From Paraburkholderia dioscoreae (GTDB lineage: Bacteria; Pseudomonadota; Gammaproteobacteria; Burkholderiales; Burkholderiaceae): DNA of 64,000 nucleotides. This document shows, one piece after another, positions 25,662-34,197 of this stretch. A program made the translations under genes and the position numbers. The notes beneath the pieces were generated by a model that saw only the letters and a list, made by a program, of their open reading frames with translations, had not been told where the DNA came from and did no database searches. The stretch spans positions 434,001 to 498,000 of the forward strand of contig NZ_LR699553.1 in assembly GCF_902459535.1 (NCBI RefSeq). Reading direction: 5' to 3'. Every line of letters starts with the position of its first letter. Position 1 is the stretch's first letter.

Positions 25662-27059
25662 TCAATGCAGCGGTGCGTTGCGCAACTCGTTGACCTCGCG
25701 GGGCGTCACGGGCTGGCCGTGATTGCCCCACGCGGTGCGGATATAGGTGACCACGGCGGCGGCGTCGGTGTCGTTCAGTTCCTGGCCGAAGGGCGGCATG
25801 CCGTACGGTTCCGGATTGCGCATCGTGCCCGGCGGAAACCCGCCGTTCAGCACGATGCGAATCGGGTTGACCGAGGAGTCCATTTCGATTGACTGATTGC
25901 CGGCGAGCGGCGGGTAGTGCTGCAACTTTCCTTCGCCCTTTGCGCCGTGGCAGAGCGCGCATTTGTCGGCGTAGATTTTTTCGCCCAGCGCGAACACGTT
26001 GGTGTTGGTCGGCGCCGACGGCCCCGACTTACGGCCGCTCTTGTCCGGCAAGGTCTTCAGATAAACGGCCATCGATTTGACGTCCTCTTCCGTCATGTAC
26101 TGAAGGCTGTGGTACGTGACTTCGGCCATTGGGCCGTACACGGCGCCGCGATCGGAAATGCCCGCTTGCAGCAGATCGACGATGTCCTTGATGCTCCAGT
26201 CGCCGAGGCCGCCGTCCTTGTCCGAAGTCAGCGACGGCGCGTACCAGTTCTGCACAGGGATCAGGCCGCCGGCAAACTGTTCGCTTTGCGACGAACCGCC
26301 GAGCATGTTGATCTTGGTGTGGCACATCGTGCAGTGACCGAGCCCTTCGACCAGATACGCACCACGGTTCCATTCGACCGATTTGGTCGGATCGGGCTGG
26401 AATTCGCCTTCGCGGAAATACAGCGTGCGCCAGCCGTACAGCAGGTTGCGCTGATTGAACGGGAAACGCAGCGTGTGCTTGCGGTTCGGCTCGCGCACCG
26501 GCGCGACGGTTTGCAGATAGGCGAAGATCGCGTCCGAGTCCTGGCGCGTGACCTTGGTGTACTGAGCGATCGGCATGGCCGGATAGATGAGCGTGCCGTC
26601 CGGCGTGCGGCCGGTGCGCATCATCTTGAAGAATGCGTCCTGACTCCAGGTGCCGATGCCGTACTGCGCGTCCGGGGTGATGTTCGGTGAATACAGCGTG
26701 CCGAACGGCGTTTCCATGGCGAGGCCGCCCGCGAACAGTTTGCCGCGCGGCGCCGTATGGCAGGCAACGCAGTCGCCGGCGCGCGCCAGATACTCGCCGC
26801 GTTTGACGATGTCGGAGCGCGTGTCGGCGCTGGCGCCCGGCGCGGATGCTGCGGTGTCGGCGGCGCGTGCTTCGGCGATCAACGGTGTATGCGATGCGCG
26901 CAGAAGCGCGGCGCTGCCGGCCACGATCACGCCGGCTATCAGCAGGCCGGACACGAACGGTGCTCGCGTGCGTCGGCTCTTCGTCGTGGCGAGCCAGGTG
27001 TTGAGCAAAGTGGTGCGCAGCGCGCGCAAAGAACCCGGAGAGCGAAGTGTCGGCTTCAT
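25662..27059 (-). CDS. Tri-haem membrane cytochrome c
   Basis: A 465-residue protein with an N-terminal anchor (VSGLLIAGVIVAGSAALLRA, about residues 36-55) and three class-I cytochrome c domains with CVACH (about 92), CTMCH (about 239) and CALCH (about 367). Three such domains in one chain are typical of the cytochrome subunit of membrane alcohol/aldehyde/gluconate dehydrogenases. Here no dehydrogenase subunit is next to it, and it lies between a di-haem cytochrome and the oxidase genes, so an electron-delivery role to the oxidase is more likely. I chose ATG 27059, which overlaps the upstream stop as ATGA and has GGGAG upstream; ATG 27077 is possible. Confidence 0.88.
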   Translation of the reverse strand: MKPTLRSPGSLRALRTTLLNTWLATTKSRRTRAPFVSGLLIAGVIVAGSAALLRASHTPLIAEARAADTAASAPGASADTRSDIVKRGEYLARAGDCVACHTAPRGKLFAGGLAMETPFGTLYSPNITPDAQYGIGTWSQDAFFKMMRTGRTPDGTLIYPAMPIAQYTKVTRQDSDAIFAYLQTVAPVREPNRKHTLRFPFNQRNLLYGWRTLYFREGEFQPDPTKSVEWNRGAYLVEGLGHCTMCHTKINMLGGSSQSEQFAGGLIPVQNWYAPSLTSDKDGGLGDWSIKDIVDLLQAGISDRGAVYGPMAEVTYHSLQYMTEEDVKSMAVYLKTLPDKSGRKSGPSAPTNTNVFALGEKIYADKCALCHGAKGEGKLQHYPPLAGNQSIEMDSSVNPIRIVLNGGFPPGTMRNPEPYGMPPFGQELNDTDAAAVVTYIRTAWGNHGQPVTPREVNELRNAPLH

Positions 27060-27772
27060 TGCGGTTGGCTCCCGCATGCGAGAGGCAGCCGCTCTCCGGA
27101 GGCCGGCGCGGGCCGAGGATCAGCCGGACGCGGCTGACGCGCGAGCCAGCTCGATACGGCGGTGATGTCCTTGTCGGAGAGCTTGACCGCGATCGAATGC
27201 ATGCAGTCCGGCGCGAGCGCGTGCCGCGTGCCCGAGCGCCAGGTGCCCATCTGCCCGGCGATATAGCTCGCGTGCAGACCCAGCAGGCCGGGGATGCCCG
27301 GCTGCGTGCCGGTCATGCGCGCGCCGTGGCACGCAATGCACGCCGGTATCTTGCGGGCCGGGTCGCCTTGCGTGACGAGGCGCTGCCCGGCGGCGAGCAC
27401 CGCAGGCGCGACGTTGCTTTGATCGGCGTTGGGGTAAGGCGGTTGCAGATCGGCGAAATACTGGCTGATCTTGCGCAGATAGTCGTCGGGCAGGAAGGCG
27501 AGCAGATAGCCCATCGGCGGATAGGTACGGCCGCCGTCGCGGAACGCGGTTAACTGATTGAACAGATACTCGGCCGGTTTGCCGGCAATGCGTGGAAAGT
27601 AGTCGTTGTTCAGGCCTTGGCCCTGCACGCCGTGACATGAGGTGCAGGCACGCACGCGTTCGTCCATTGCCGAAGGCATGGCACTGGACGCGTCGGTGGC
27701 GGCAAGCGCCACGCCGCTCCACAGGACGTAAAACACTAACAGAACCGACGATCCGATAGTTCTACGATGCAC
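27056..27772 (-). CDS. Periplasmic di-haem cytochrome c4-like protein
   Basis: A 238-residue secreted cytochrome with a signal peptide (SSVLLVFYVLWSGVALA, cleavage near ALA-AT, about residue 25) and two haem motifs, CTSCH (about residue 38) and CIACH (about 144). Met ligands are plausible in MGYLLAFLP and near the C-terminus. It is the first gene of the respiratory operon on this strand. Together with the tri-haem and second di-haem cytochromes it gives seven c-type haems upstream of a single oxidase. The likely task is electron transfer from the bc1 complex or a periplasmic dehydrogenase. Confidence 0.88.
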   Translation of the reverse strand: MHRRTIGSSVLLVFYVLWSGVALAATDASSAMPSAMDERVRACTSCHGVQGQGLNNDYFPRIAGKPAEYLFNQLTAFRDGGRTYPPMGYLLAFLPDDYLRKISQYFADLQPPYPNADQSNVAPAVLAAGQRLVTQGDPARKIPACIACHGARMTGTQPGIPGLLGLHASYIAGQMGTWRSGTRHALAPDCMHSIAVKLSDKDITAVSSWLARQPRPADPRPAPASGERLPLACGSQPQ

Positions 27773-28269
27773 GCCAGGCCTCTATTGGGAACGTTCTTTC
27801 TTTTCGATTATTTCTCGCGCATTCGCTCGTGGATTTGCTCCTGAATCCGCGTGCGGCGCGTGGCAACTCCGCCAGTTTTTTTCTCGTATAACAACTGCAA
27901 AAAGAGCAAATCGAAAACGGACTTATTCTTGAATGGCGAGTGTTGATTTGCTGCGGCGATGCGATTGCTTTCTAGAACGATGATCTGCCTGAATGCACCA
28001 GTGGTGGCGGCTTTCGGGCTGCGGGATTAACGCTTGAAACGTTGAGCAGCGTGTGTGAGGTTGCAGGAATTCATTCGGCGCGTCAACAACAAACCAAAGC
28101 TTGCTTGACCTAACTCATGTTCATGATAGGCGTCGGCCGGAGGGCTTTCAACGTTTCATTGCAGATCGTCTTGCCCGCCGGCGGTATCTTGCGAATGTGA
28201 TTGTTTGATGATGGATCACGGGCCTCGGCGAAACTGCGTGGGCCTTGTCGTCCGCGCGGTCGATCGCCG
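27773..28269. other. Intergenic region before the respiratory operon
   Basis: About 500 bp, lower in GC than its surroundings. It must include the promoter of the minus-strand cytochrome/oxidase operon. A GAACGTTC palindrome at 27789-27796 lies just upstream of the first cytochrome start. A TCATG-TT-CATGA inverted repeat occurs near 28117-28128. No coding sequence of any quality was seen, and no FNR-type TTGAT-N4-ATCAA site was spotted by eye. Confidence 0.4.
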
Positions 28270-29157
28270 TCAACTGAAGAGCCGCATCAAAGCCGTGCGA
28301 GCATTGCTCACACGTTCGCTTTCGCCGATCCGTCCAGGCAACAGATGAAACTCCACGGCGGGTAACGTGGGCAAACCCTCGCTTGCTGGACAGGCCACGA
28401 CACCGCCGCCGATCGACGAGTCGTTCAGACAGGAAATGCCGAGCCCGGCTTTCAGCGCGAGTTGCAAGCCGGCGACGCCGGAAGCTGAATGCGACACCAC
28501 ATACGGCACTTTGTGCTCGTCCAGCAACTTCACGACGAAACGCTGCAACTGGCAGCTCGACGGCAGCAACACAAGCGGATAAGGCGTAGCGGGCCGCGGA
28601 GCTAAATCGGCTGCACTGACCCACAGCAGTTTTTCGCGCCGTACCACAGTACCCGGCGCACCGGTGCGCCGGCCGGCGGCGCGTGTGTTGTGCGTGACGA
28701 GGCGCAGCGAGAGACCGATGTCGAACGACGCATCGTCGCCCGCACTGCTGTCGATCACCGCGCTCGGCAACACGGTGACGTGCAGCTTCAGGCGCGGGTG
28801 CTGTTCCGAGAACGTTTTGAGAATGCGCGCGATGTCGTGCGGACGGTAGTAGTCCGTAATGGCGATGCGCAACTCGCCGTCGAGCGAGCGGCCTTGCAGG
28901 TCTTCGAACGCGGCTTCGCTCATCGCGATGATGCGCCGTGCATGGTCGAGCAGGCGGGTGCCGGCGGGTGTGGCGCTGACGCCCTGCTTGCTGCGTATGA
29001 AGAGCGGCTGGCCAGCGCGCTCCTCGAGTTTCTTCAACTGCTCGCTGACGGAAGACTGCGACAGGAACACGCGCTCCGCGCCCGCCGAGACGCTGCCCGA
29101 TTCGGCGACCGCGACGAAGGTCCGCAACTGCGTCAGATCGAATCCGCGTTGGCTCAT
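28270..29157 (-). CDS. LysR-family transcriptional regulator
   Basis: A 295-residue LTTR. The winged helix (about residues 6-66) reads DLTQLRTFVAVAESGSVSAG then VFLSQSSVSEQLKKLEERAG, the standard LysR DNA-binding unit. The periplasmic-binding-protein-like effector domain spans about 92-290 (GELRIAITDYYRPHDIARIL). I placed the start at ATG 29157; the frame is open further upstream but overlaps the promoter region. It is divergent from the MFS gene at 29253 with only 95 bp between, the usual arrangement for a LysR protein and its target. Confidence 0.92.
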   Translation of the reverse strand: MSQRGFDLTQLRTFVAVAESGSVSAGAERVFLSQSSVSEQLKKLEERAGQPLFIRSKQGVSATPAGTRLLDHARRIIAMSEAAFEDLQGRSLDGELRIAITDYYRPHDIARILKTFSEQHPRLKLHVTVLPSAVIDSSAGDDASFDIGLSLRLVTHNTRAAGRRTGAPGTVVRREKLLWVSAADLAPRPATPYPLVLLPSSCQLQRFVVKLLDEHKVPYVVSHSASGVAGLQLALKAGLGISCLNDSSIGGGVVACPASEGLPTLPAVEFHLLPGRIGESERVSNARTALMRLFS

Positions 29158-29252
29158 GATTCGGTATATCCGATGGACGTCATCTGGATTTCCGGCTTTT
29201 CCGATAGAAGGCCCAGCCGTAGGATACCTCCAGATTCTTTGCGGAGGGTGAG

Positions 29253-30572
29253 ATGGGAAACGAATCAATGGCGGCCGTAGGGTTATCCGGCGGGCGTACG
29301 GCAAGGCATCGGTGGAAAGTGCTCGGAGTCGGTTTCGCTGCTAACGCGAGCTTTTCGGCGGCATTTTCGGGAATTCCGACTACGGCGGTTTTCCTGCGCT
29401 CGGGCTATCACCTGGGCAACGACGGGTTGGGTCTCGTGCTCGGCATGCTCGGCCTCGGCATCGCGGTCAGCGAATTGCCGTGGGGACTGCTGACCGACCG
29501 CTGGGGCGATCGGCGCGTGCTGCTGCTCGGACTGCTTTCGACCGCCGCCGCGCTGGCCGGGCTGGCGCTGTTCGTCGTGCCGTCCGCTACGCATGTGCCG
29601 GGCGTGACCACGCTCGCGCTCGGCCTGTTGCTGGTTGGATTGCTCGGCGGCAGCGTCAACGGTTCGAGCGGCCGCGCGGTGATGGCCTGGTTTCGCGAAG
29701 GTGAGCGTGGGCTCGCCATGAGTATCCGGCAGACCGCAGTGCCTGCGGGCGGCGGTCTCGGTGCGTTGCTGCTGCCGGTGCTCGCGTCGCACTTCGGTTT
29801 CGCGAGCGCTTATGCCGTGCTCGCGCTCGCATGCGCGATGACCGCGGCATTCGCGTGGCGCTGGCTGCACGAACCTTCTCATACGGACGCGGACGGCGCG
29901 CGTGAAATCCACGACACGGCAGCGGCGAGCGGCGGGCGTACGAGGGTCTCGCCGTTGCGTGACATCGGCATCTGGCGTGTGGCGCTCGGCGCCGGAGCGT
30001 TGTGCGTGCCGCAACTTGCGGTGGTGACGTTTGGAACGGTGTTTCTTCACGACTTCAGCCGCGCCGGGGTGCTGGCGATCAGCGTGACGATGGCTGCGGT
30101 GCAAGCAGGCGCCGCGATTGCGCGGGTGTGGAGCGGCGGTTGGACCGACCGCCGCGGCAACCGGCGCGCTTACATGCGCGCCTGTAGCTTGCTGACGGCG
30201 GTGCTGTTCGCCTCGCTCGCGCTGCTAACGGGTCTCGCCAGCATGCATCGCGCGGCACTGACCGCGGTGTTTGCGCTGACGGTCGTGCTGGGCGGCGTGA
30301 GCGCGTCGGCATGGCACGGCGTCGCCTTTACGGAACTCGCCACGCTGGCGGGGACGAACCGCGCGGGTACGGCGCTGGCGATCGGCAACACCTGTGTCTT
30401 TCTCACGCTGTTCGTGACGCCGCTGGCGATTCCGCCGCTGTTGACCGCAGGTTCGTGGCCGATGGTGTGGGCCGTGGCCAGCGTGTGCGCATTGATCGCG
30501 TTACCGGTGTTTCCGCGTGCAGCGCGTGAACGCAAGCTGAGCGCGGCGCGCATTGGCGATGCAACCCGATGA
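29253..30572 (+). CDS. MFS transporter, target of divergent LysR gene
   Basis: A 439-residue MFS carrier with about twelve TM segments. The conserved loop after TM2 reads WGLLTDRWGDRRVLLLG, and the mid-loop contains HEPSHTDADGAREIHD. Gene layout (divergent LysR, no enzyme genes nearby) suggests an exporter or a scavenging importer. The ATG at 29253 follows GGAGGGTGAG. A hairpin with a short T tract follows the stop codon. No substrate clue. Confidence 0.82.
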   Translation: MGNESMAAVGLSGGRTARHRWKVLGVGFAANASFSAAFSGIPTTAVFLRSGYHLGNDGLGLVLGMLGLGIAVSELPWGLLTDRWGDRRVLLLGLLSTAAALAGLALFVVPSATHVPGVTTLALGLLLVGLLGGSVNGSSGRAVMAWFREGERGLAMSIRQTAVPAGGGLGALLLPVLASHFGFASAYAVLALACAMTAAFAWRWLHEPSHTDADGAREIHDTAAASGGRTRVSPLRDIGIWRVALGAGALCVPQLAVVTFGTVFLHDFSRAGVLAISVTMAAVQAGAAIARVWSGGWTDRRGNRRAYMRACSLLTAVLFASLALLTGLASMHRAALTAVFALTVVLGGVSASAWHGVAFTELATLAGTNRAGTALAIGNTCVFLTLFVTPLAIPPLLTAGSWPMVWAVASVCALIALPVFPRAARERKLSAARIGDATR

Positions 30573-30579
30573 AATCACG

Positions 30580-30614
30580 GCGCCGCCTGGCGATATGGCG
30601 TGCGGCGCGCTTTT
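30580..30614 (+). terminator. Candidate terminator after the MFS gene
   Basis: GCGCCGC at 30580-30586 pairs with GCGGCGC at 30602-30608, followed by GCTTTTC. The 15-base loop is long and the T tract short, so efficiency is uncertain. Confidence 0.5.
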
Positions 30615-30774
30615 CTCACGCGAGGGGCGCTGCATCGAACTTCGGCGATGAGTGCTGAGCCGTCGAACTTAGGACGGAAATGGGTCGTTTGAAAAACAAA
30701 AAAATATCCATTTTGCGTATTTATTCACTGGTTCCTTGATAAATCCGCAATGGGCAATTGGTTTTCTACCGGAT

Positions 30775-30788
30775 TCGGAACGTTCCGA
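30775..30788. promoter_or_regulatory. 14-bp perfect palindrome upstream of response regulator 1
   Basis: TCGGAACGTTCCGA is fully self-complementary and lies about 140 bp before the first response-regulator gene, in an AT-rich setting. It could be the binding site of one of the three regulators (autoregulation) or of an unrelated factor. Confidence 0.5.
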
Positions 30789-30930
30789 TTTTCGTGAAGT
30801 TGTGGTGATGGTTTTATGGCCGCCTTGGCACGCCACGCCTCGTCAAGGGGCCGTCGAAGAATGCGTAAAGGGTGTCAGATTTTTTCCGCGCATTTGAAAA
30901 TAATCCTACAACAAACGAGAGAAAATCCCG

Positions 30931-31596
30931 GTGAAACTTCGAATTATCCTGGCGGACGATCATCCATTCGTTCTGCTTGGCATTCGCGCGACGCTAAAAA
31001 TGCATGCCGGCGTCACCATTGTCGATGAGGCGACGAGTCCCGATTCGCTGCTCGAACGCTTGCAGAACACGCCCTGCGATGTACTCGTCACCGACCTCGC
31101 CATGCCGGAGCACACGGGCGCGATCGAGGACGGCCTTGATCTTGTCCGGCGAATCCGCTGCGACTGGCCGCAGTTGCGCATCGTGGTGATGACGACGCAG
31201 ACCAACGCCGCGATTCTTCGCGCCATTGTGTCGGACGGCGCCGTGAGCATGCTCGGCAAGGCTGAATCGATGGACGAGCTTTGGCAGGCGATCGCCGCGG
31301 CCCGGCACGGGGAAGCCTACCTCGGACGTTCCATCATCGAAGCGCTGGCGCGCCCGCAGGACCGCGCGTGCGAACGACCGTCAGCGCCGCGTTTATCGGG
31401 CATTCATGCCGAAGTCGTCAGGTTGCTTGTAGACGGCCAGTCGATTGCTGAAATCGCAGCGGCGCTCGGCTGCCATCGTCGCACGGTCAGCCGGAAAAAA
31501 CGCGAAGCAATGGCCCGACTCGGTGTCACCAACGACCCCGGTCTTTTCTCTTACGTTCGTGCATATGGAATTCTTAGTTTTGAATCGTATATCTAA
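30931..31596 (+). CDS. LuxR/RcsB-type response regulator 1
   Basis: A 221-residue regulator with a receiver domain (about 1-122) and a LuxR-type helix-turn-helix (about 155-215). The acidic pocket is LADDH (residues 7-11). The phospho-acceptor is Asp55 in VLVTDLAMPEHTG, and the conserved Lys is in MLGKAES. The output helix reads IAEIAAALGCHRRTVSRKKREAM, of the RcsB/BvgA kind, with the usual S/A-x-K-x-x-AM-x-x-LG tail. It is the first of three tandem relatives, followed by an aquaporin and a hybrid kinase with a C-terminal HPt domain, which would phosphorylate it. The three regulators are clearly related but well diverged. Confidence 0.92.
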   Translation: MKLRIILADDHPFVLLGIRATLKMHAGVTIVDEATSPDSLLERLQNTPCDVLVTDLAMPEHTGAIEDGLDLVRRIRCDWPQLRIVVMTTQTNAAILRAIVSDGAVSMLGKAESMDELWQAIAAARHGEAYLGRSIIEALARPQDRACERPSAPRLSGIHAEVVRLLVDGQSIAEIAAALGCHRRTVSRKKREAMARLGVTNDPGLFSYVRAYGILSFESYI

Positions 31597-31735
31597 GCAA
31601 TTTACTTTTTGAATGGAATGAGGTTGTTTCGGACCGATCTTATGTCCATTTTCTGAAAAATGTTTAATGATCGGCACAAGAGCTGGTTTCACTGAAAAGG
31701 GCGGCAGCAATCAAGGTATGGAGGAAAAATAGAAG

Positions 31736-32425
31736 ATGCGCGACACCGCAGAGGTAAGCACGCCCGTCCGAGCCATCATCGCGGACGATCATCCCCTGGT
31801 GTTACTGGCGATCGAAAATCTGATGGGCGGTTATCCGAATATGCAGATTGTCGGCCGCGCAGCCGACGCCACCGAACTCTTCACGGAAGTCGACCGCAGT
31901 TCATGCGATCTGGTGCTCATGGATCTCTACATGCCGGGCGGTTCCGACGGCAGCGGACTGGAAGTCGTCAGGCAGTTCAAGATGCGCTACCCCGGCATTG
32001 CGCTCGTCGTGCTGACCATGGAAACCGTGGCGGCCGAACTTCAGAAGGTGATTTCGCTCGGCGCCGACGCCCTGGTGAGCAAGCGCGACCGGATCGATCT
32101 GATTCACGTAGCCGTTGTCACGGCGCTGGCACGCGAGTGCTATGTCGGGCCGGCAGTGCGTGCATTGATCGCTGACGCAACGGTGACCCAGCGGCTCGAT
32201 TTTGTCCGGCAGATGCTGTCGCGCCGCGAACTCGAGGTGTTCACCCAGTATGCATCAGGGTACGGGGTGACCGAGATCGCCGCGCGCCTGGGGCGCAGTG
32301 TCAAAACCATCAGCGCGCAGAAATGCACCGCAATGCGCAAGCTTGCCCTGCACAGCGACGCGGAGCTGTTCCGCTTCGCCGTCGAGTACGGTGTGGTTCC
32401 AGAGGAGCGCGTGCAGAACCGGTGA
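31736..32425 (+). CDS. LuxR/RcsB-type response regulator 2
   Basis: A 229-residue paralogue of its neighbours. The receiver domain (about 11-135) has IIADDH for the acidic pocket, Asp63 in LVLMDLYMPGGSDG as acceptor and Lys in LVSKRDRID. The LuxR helix-turn-helix (about 160-215) reads VTEIAARLGRSVKTISAQKCTAM, strongly RcsB/BvgA-like. The ATG at 31736 lies 139 bp after gene 1; the gap is AT-rich and has a small CATTTT/AAAATG inverted repeat at 31647-31662. All catalytic receiver residues are kept, so it should be phosphorylatable. Confidence 0.92.
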   Translation: MRDTAEVSTPVRAIIADDHPLVLLAIENLMGGYPNMQIVGRAADATELFTEVDRSSCDLVLMDLYMPGGSDGSGLEVVRQFKMRYPGIALVVLTMETVAAELQKVISLGADALVSKRDRIDLIHVAVVTALARECYVGPAVRALIADATVTQRLDFVRQMLSRRELEVFTQYASGYGVTEIAARLGRSVKTISAQKCTAMRKLALHSDAELFRFAVEYGVVPEERVQNR

Positions 32426-32507
32426 TGAGCCGGCGGCGTGTCGCGCCGTGGCGCGACGAATATAAGATGCATTGGCACCGCCTGGGGACGCACATCTCGT
32501 GCAGGGC

Positions 32508-33176
32508 ATGCCAATCGATAAGACAACAAAAATGAGACAAAAGATTCGCGTCATCGTGGCGGACGATCACGACTGCGTTCGTGTCGGCGTCAAGCAAATG
32601 CTGCAATCCGTGCCGCACATCGAATTCATCGGCGAGGCGGCCGACACCCACGGCCTCGCTGAATTGCTCGACGCCTGTGCGTGCGACGTGGTCATTTCGG
32701 ATATCAACATGCCGGGCATTCACGGCGGCAGTAACGCGGTGCCGTTTCTGCGTCGCCTGTTGCGGGGCCGGCCGCACCCTTGCGTCGTGGTCCTCACCAT
32801 GATCTGTCATGCGCACATGCTCTCCGGTCTCTTGCATATCGGCGTGGGCGGCATCGTCGATAAACGCGAGACCGTCACCGCGTTGATCGACGCGATCGAG
32901 GCAGCCTTTAGCGGCCGCGTCTATTTGTCGGAGTACGCGCGTGCCGCGATCGAGACGGCGGACGCGCCGCCGCAGCTTCGCGCCGGCATGTTGAGCGCGC
33001 GCGAGTGGGAGATCTTCCAGCTTTATGTGCAAGGTCTCGCCGTTCACCAGATCGCGGCGCGTTTGCAGCGCAGCGGCAAGACCATCAGCACACAGAAACG
33101 TAGCGCGATGCGCAAGCTCGGGCTCGAAACGGAAGCTGACCTGATCGACTATGCACGGCAGATCGGACTGACCTGA
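32508..33176 (+). CDS. LuxR/RcsB-type response regulator 3
   Basis: A 222-residue regulator (if started at ATG 32508; ATG 32532 is also possible because neither has a strong ribosome site). The receiver domain has VIVADDHD, phospho-acceptor Asp65 in VVISDINMPGIHGG and the conserved Lys in IVDKRETV. The output domain reads VHQIAARLQRSGKTISTQKRSAM-RKLG, the best RcsB/BvgA match of the three. It follows regulator 2 by about 80 bp and is followed after 253 bp by the aquaporin gene. Confidence 0.9.
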   Translation: MPIDKTTKMRQKIRVIVADDHDCVRVGVKQMLQSVPHIEFIGEAADTHGLAELLDACACDVVISDINMPGIHGGSNAVPFLRRLLRGRPHPCVVVLTMICHAHMLSGLLHIGVGGIVDKRETVTALIDAIEAAFSGRVYLSEYARAAIETADAPPQLRAGMLSAREWEIFQLYVQGLAVHQIAARLQRSGKTISTQKRSAMRKLGLETEADLIDYARQIGLT

Positions 33177-33204
33177 AAACACGTGAGCGTATTGCATCGC
33201 GCCG

Positions 33205-33274
33205 CCGAAAAAAAAGGTTTCGGAGAGCGGCGAATTTAAGAGTCTTCCGATTGGTTGCGAGACGTTGCCGTCTC
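33205..33274 (+). repeat. Two small hairpins between response regulator 3 and the aquaporin
   Basis: CCGAAA at 33205-33210 pairs with TTTCGG at 33218-33223, and GAGACG at 33259-33264 pairs with CGTCTC at 33269-33274. Neither is followed by a strong T tract, so these may be mRNA structures rather than terminators. The rest of the 253-bp gap shows nothing else. Confidence 0.35.
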
Positions 33275-33429
33275 ATAGTTCTGAGTTCACTGCGGCTTTA
33301 TTCCATGCTCCTGTGACGAACGCAGACATTTCGTCGCACTGAGCAATGCCCGAGCCGAGAGAATTCAGGCAGATGTCTTATGGCAGCCATGCAATGCCGT
33401 CTGCCCCGTAGACAGAAACAGGAGGCGGG

Positions 33430-34176
33430 ATGGTCGCGTTAGGTAAACGGTTGTTGGTCGAGAGTGCGGGCACGGCGTGGCTGGTCTTCATCGGTTGCGG
33501 GAGCATTGTGTTGAACGTCGGTGTGATCCCGCAGGCGGGCGGCGTGCTGGAAGCGGCGTTGGCGTTCGGCCTTGCACTCGCCACGGCCAGCTACTGCGGC
33601 GGCAGTCTGTCCGGCGGTCACTTCAATCCCGCCGTCACTGTGGGCTTTACCGTCGCGCAACGTTTTCCGGTCAGGGATCTGCTCCCCTACATTGCCTCGC
33701 AGATTCTGGGCGCGATCGTTGCCGCAGCGCTACTCCTATATGTGGCGGGCGGCCGTCCCGGTTTTGACCTGCACGCGACCGAGTTCGCGGCGAATGGCTT
33801 CGGCGACCATTCTCCGGCTGACTATCAACTGCATTCGGCGCTGGCAATCGAGTTCGTGCTGTCCTTCTGCTTTGTAATGGCGATCCTCAGGATTTCCCGT
33901 CGGCCCGACATGGAGCCGATTGCGCCGCTGGTAGTCGGCGCCTGCATGGCGCTCGTCTATCTGGTGTCGATCCCGGTCACCAACGGCTCCGTCAATCCCG
34001 CCCGCTCCACCGCCCAGGCGCTGTTCGTCGGAGATTGGGCGCTGGATCAACTCTGGCTGTTCTGGGCTGCGCCTCTATCGGGTGGCGTTGCTGCCGGCGC
34101 TCTGTTTTCGTTTCTGCACGATAAGCCCGACCACAATACCGCCGCGCTCGCAGACGGGCGAGGCGAAGTTGTCTGA
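33430..34176 (+). CDS. aqpZ: Aquaporin Z-type water channel
   Basis: A 248-residue inner-membrane channel of the MIP family. Both NPA boxes are intact: SGGHFNPAVTVG (about residue 62) and TNGSVNPARSTAQ (about 190). The overall match to E. coli AqpZ is strong, including ASNGYGEHSP-like ANGFGDHSPADY and the closing WALDQLWLFWAAP. The selectivity-filter Arg next to the second NPA is present. The filter His of AqpZ (LIHLISIPVTN) is replaced by Tyr in LVYLVSIPVTN, which may change pore width or selectivity. The gene lies between the regulators and the hybrid kinase and ends 21 bp before the kinase, so they are probably co-expressed. Confidence 0.92.
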   Translation: MVALGKRLLVESAGTAWLVFIGCGSIVLNVGVIPQAGGVLEAALAFGLALATASYCGGSLSGGHFNPAVTVGFTVAQRFPVRDLLPYIASQILGAIVAAALLLYVAGGRPGFDLHATEFAANGFGDHSPADYQLHSALAIEFVLSFCFVMAILRISRRPDMEPIAPLVVGACMALVYLVSIPVTNGSVNPARSTAQALFVGDWALDQLWLFWAAPLSGGVAAGALFSFLHDKPDHNTAALADGRGEVV

Positions 34177-34197
34177 GTGTTGCCGGGTGTCATTGTC

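Larger units (their letters stand above)
30573..30930. promoter_or_regulatory. AT-rich upstream region of the response-regulator cluster
   Basis: 358 bp, distinctly AT-rich in the second half compared with the rest of the window, as expected for promoters of virulence-type two-component loci. It contains the 14-bp palindrome TCGGAACGTTCCGA at 30775-30788 and the MFS terminator hairpin. No credible gene was seen. Confidence 0.5.
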
